Position numbers and translations under genes: made by a program. The notes beneath the pieces are model-generated. The model ran no database searches, had not been told where the DNA came from, and worked only from the letters and a program-made list of their open reading frames with translations. 64,000 nt of DNA from JABMQB01 sp963677475. Lineage in GTDB: Bacteria; Bacteroidota; Bacteroidia; Bacteroidales; Prolixibacteraceae. Shown here piece by piece: positions 62,860 through 64,000 of the stretch (position 1 is the first letter of the stretch; the number at the start of each line of letters is the position of its first letter). Where the stretch lies: positions 310,001 through 374,000 of the forward strand of contig CAXXQD010000022.1 of the NCBI GenBank assembly GCA_963677475.2, given 5' to 3'.

Positions 62860-63231
62860 ATGTTAGAACATTTAACCAAAGAAAGTTTTAAAGAAAAAGT
62901 TTTCAATTTTGAAGTAAATAAAGATTGGAAATATGAAGGAAGCAAACCATGTTTAATTGATTTTTATGCGGATTGGTGTGGGCCATGTAAAGTTGTAGCC
63001 CCTGTTTTAGAAGAACTGCAAAACGAATATGGCGAGGAGATAGTTATTTATAAAGTGAATACAGAGGACCAACAGGAATTGGCCGGAATGTTTGGAGTAC
63101 AAAGTATACCATCACTATTGTTTGTTCCGCTTGACGGGCAACCTCAAATGGCTATGGGAGCGCTGCCTAAAGATACATTTGTGAAAGCAATTGCAGATGT
63201 ACTAAAGGTTGAGAAGCCTGCAGCGAATTAA
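62860..63231 (+). CDS. trxA: Thioredoxin
   Basis: 123 residues from the ATG at 62860. An in-frame GTG at 62767 would add 31 residues but lies on or beside the likely promoter (TAACTTTA at 62759-62766). The active site is DFYADWCGPCKVVAPVL and the cis-proline QSIPSLLFV. A short N-terminal extension (TKESFKEKVFNFEVNKDWKYEG) precedes the fold. It reduces disulfides in the cytoplasm. The stop overlaps the convergent murF end by 4 bases. It could be one of several paralogues, so the symbol is given loosely. Confidence 0.9.
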   Translation: MLEHLTKESFKEKVFNFEVNKDWKYEGSKPCLIDFYADWCGPCKVVAPVLEELQNEYGEEIVIYKVNTEDQQELAGMFGVQSIPSLLFVPLDGQPQMAMGALPKDTFVKAIADVLKVEKPAAN

Positions 63232-64000
63232 AGCATTTTTAGGATTCCTTCCAATTTCATGCCCCTTGATCCTTTAATTAAACAAAGGCTGTTCCGAAAT
63301 GGATTGGATTTTAGAACAGGTATTAACTCTGATATATGAAGCACAGAAATTTCATTACTGTGCTTTTTTGTTTGGTAAAAATTATCTCCAACAAGAATAA
63401 TCTTGAAAAGCTTATGATTCTTTAAAGAGTCAATTATCTTTTGGTGTTCGTTTAAGGAATCCTGTCCCAGTTCTAGCATATCACCAAGAATAAGTATTTT
63501 TTTTTGGTGATTTAAGGCTAAGAAATTGTTTATGGATGTTTCCATGCTGGTAGGATTAGCATTGTAGGCATCCATAATTAGTTTATTACTGCCTTTTTCT
63601 ACAAGCTGCGATCTGTTATTTCCGGGAACATAGGATTCAAGTGCTGTTTTTATTTTTTTCGTTGGGACATCAAAATAATCACCAATGCTAATCGCTGCTA
63701 AAACATTTTCGAGGTTGTAATTACCAATTAATTTGGTAGAAATACGCTCAGATGTATCTCGAATGGTGGCATCAATCGAAAGATAGGTTTCAGCATTATC
63801 TATAATTCCTTTAACTTTTGAGATGGGAGTACCGTAGCTTATTGTCTCTGTTTTTTTTCCAATAAGTTGAAGCAATATTTCATTAGTTCCATTAATAAAG
63901 ACTTTCCCATTAGTTGACTCCAGGTATCTGTACAATTCCGACTTGGTTTGTTTAATGCCCTCTATTGTGCCAAAACCTTCAAGATGTGCTTTCCCGATAT
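63228..64000 (-). CDS. murF: UDP-N-acetylmuramoyl-tripeptide--D-alanyl-D-alanine ligase, C-terminal part
   Basis: The window keeps the last 257 codons or so; the N-terminal part lies beyond the right edge. Visible features are the NIGKAHLEGFGT-type motif near the edge (IGKAHLEGFGTIEGIKQTKSE), the ATPase centre around GNYNLENVLAAISIGDYF, and the C-terminal domain DAYNANPTSMETSINNF with LILGDMLELGQDS and LIKGSRGMKLE. It joins D-Ala-D-Ala to the UDP-MurNAc-tripeptide in the cytoplasm. Transcribed away from the edge, tail to tail with thioredoxin. Confidence 0.95.
   Translation of the reverse strand, partial: IGKAHLEGFGTIEGIKQTKSELYRYLESTNGKVFINGTNEILLQLIGKKTETISYGTPISKVKGIIDNAETYLSIDATIRDTSERISTKLIGNYNLENVLAAISIGDYFDVPTKKIKTALESYVPGNNRSQLVEKGSNKLIMDAYNANPTSMETSINNFLALNHQKKILILGDMLELGQDSLNEHQKIIDSLKNHKLFKIILVGDNFYQTKKHSNEISVLHISELIPVLKSNPFRNSLCLIKGSRGMKLEGILKML

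Noticed and set aside
1..64000. CRISPR arrays, insertion sequences, prophage or integrative elements
   Set aside because: No direct-repeat array, transposase, integrase or phage structural gene was seen; the tRNA genes have no attachment-site duplications visible.

Overview
The window reads as a piece of a Bacteroidota chromosome, probably a free-living relative of Marinilabiliales or another Bacteroidales-like group (the lineage is inferred and only the phylum is firm). The evidence is promoters of the Bacteroidota TTTG / TANNTTTG type, weak Shine-Dalgarno signals, two secreted proteases with C-terminal type IX secretion sorting domains, a START_2-type protein, a DUF5522 protein, fused ribBA, a TonB-dependent receptor with a carboxypeptidase-like N-terminal domain, and many lipoproteins. 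The sequence is AT-rich, genes are densely packed, and I found no insertion sequence, phage, integrase or CRISPR array. Layout: 1-2916 holds a minus-strand operon recR - glycosyltransferase/membrane fusion - GNAT acetyltransferase (cut by the edge). 3042-6769 holds a threonine-synthase-family enzyme that I read as cysteate synthase, and malic enzyme. 7130-7855 is a membrane-anchored XRE regulator beside a palindromic repeat. After tRNA-Met come a START-like protein, an LptF-type permease with two glycosyltransferases (8864-12724), and ribBA - DUF5522 - fmt (12798-15245). An ECF sigma factor with a small membrane partner, a LysM glucosaminidase, cdd, a pseudouridine synthase, a deleted four-helix-bundle gene, panB, an outer-membrane-type protein and dnaK follow (15320-23837). 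The oxyR/dps divergent pair, a MORN-type secreted protein, a subtilase and xseAB occupy 23900-29730. A cytoplasmic two-component cluster (29827-34896) faces a C10 cysteine protease (35198-37768). tRNA-Val, folC, a PIN-PhoH ATPase, mtaB, an inositol monophosphatase and a GT2 follow. At 44855 a TPP riboswitch precedes a TonB-dependent receptor. 47493-49540 encodes an unrecognised lipoprotein/membrane coiled-coil pair. 50247-52796 has a uracil permease, an alpha/beta hydrolase and a tiny HTH protein. 53033-58688 is a peptidoglycan-sugar scavenging group (NagZ-type GH3 fused to a serine hydrolase, NamZ-type DUF1343, SSS symporter). The window closes with a beta-helix lipoprotein, a secreted nuclease/phosphatase-family protein, CCA-adding enzyme, thioredoxin and the C-terminal part of murF. 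How genes work together: the strongest functional units are the riboswitch-controlled thiamin receptor, the OxyR-Dps peroxide defence pair, the hybrid kinase with a NarL-type regulator, and the cell-wall recycling cassette. A near-consensus sigma-54 promoter directly upstream of dnaK is the most unexpected regulatory signal. No unmistakably new system is present. The best candidate is the two-gene membrane unit at 47493-49540, followed by the HTH protein whose transmembrane segment looks like a complete signal peptide.
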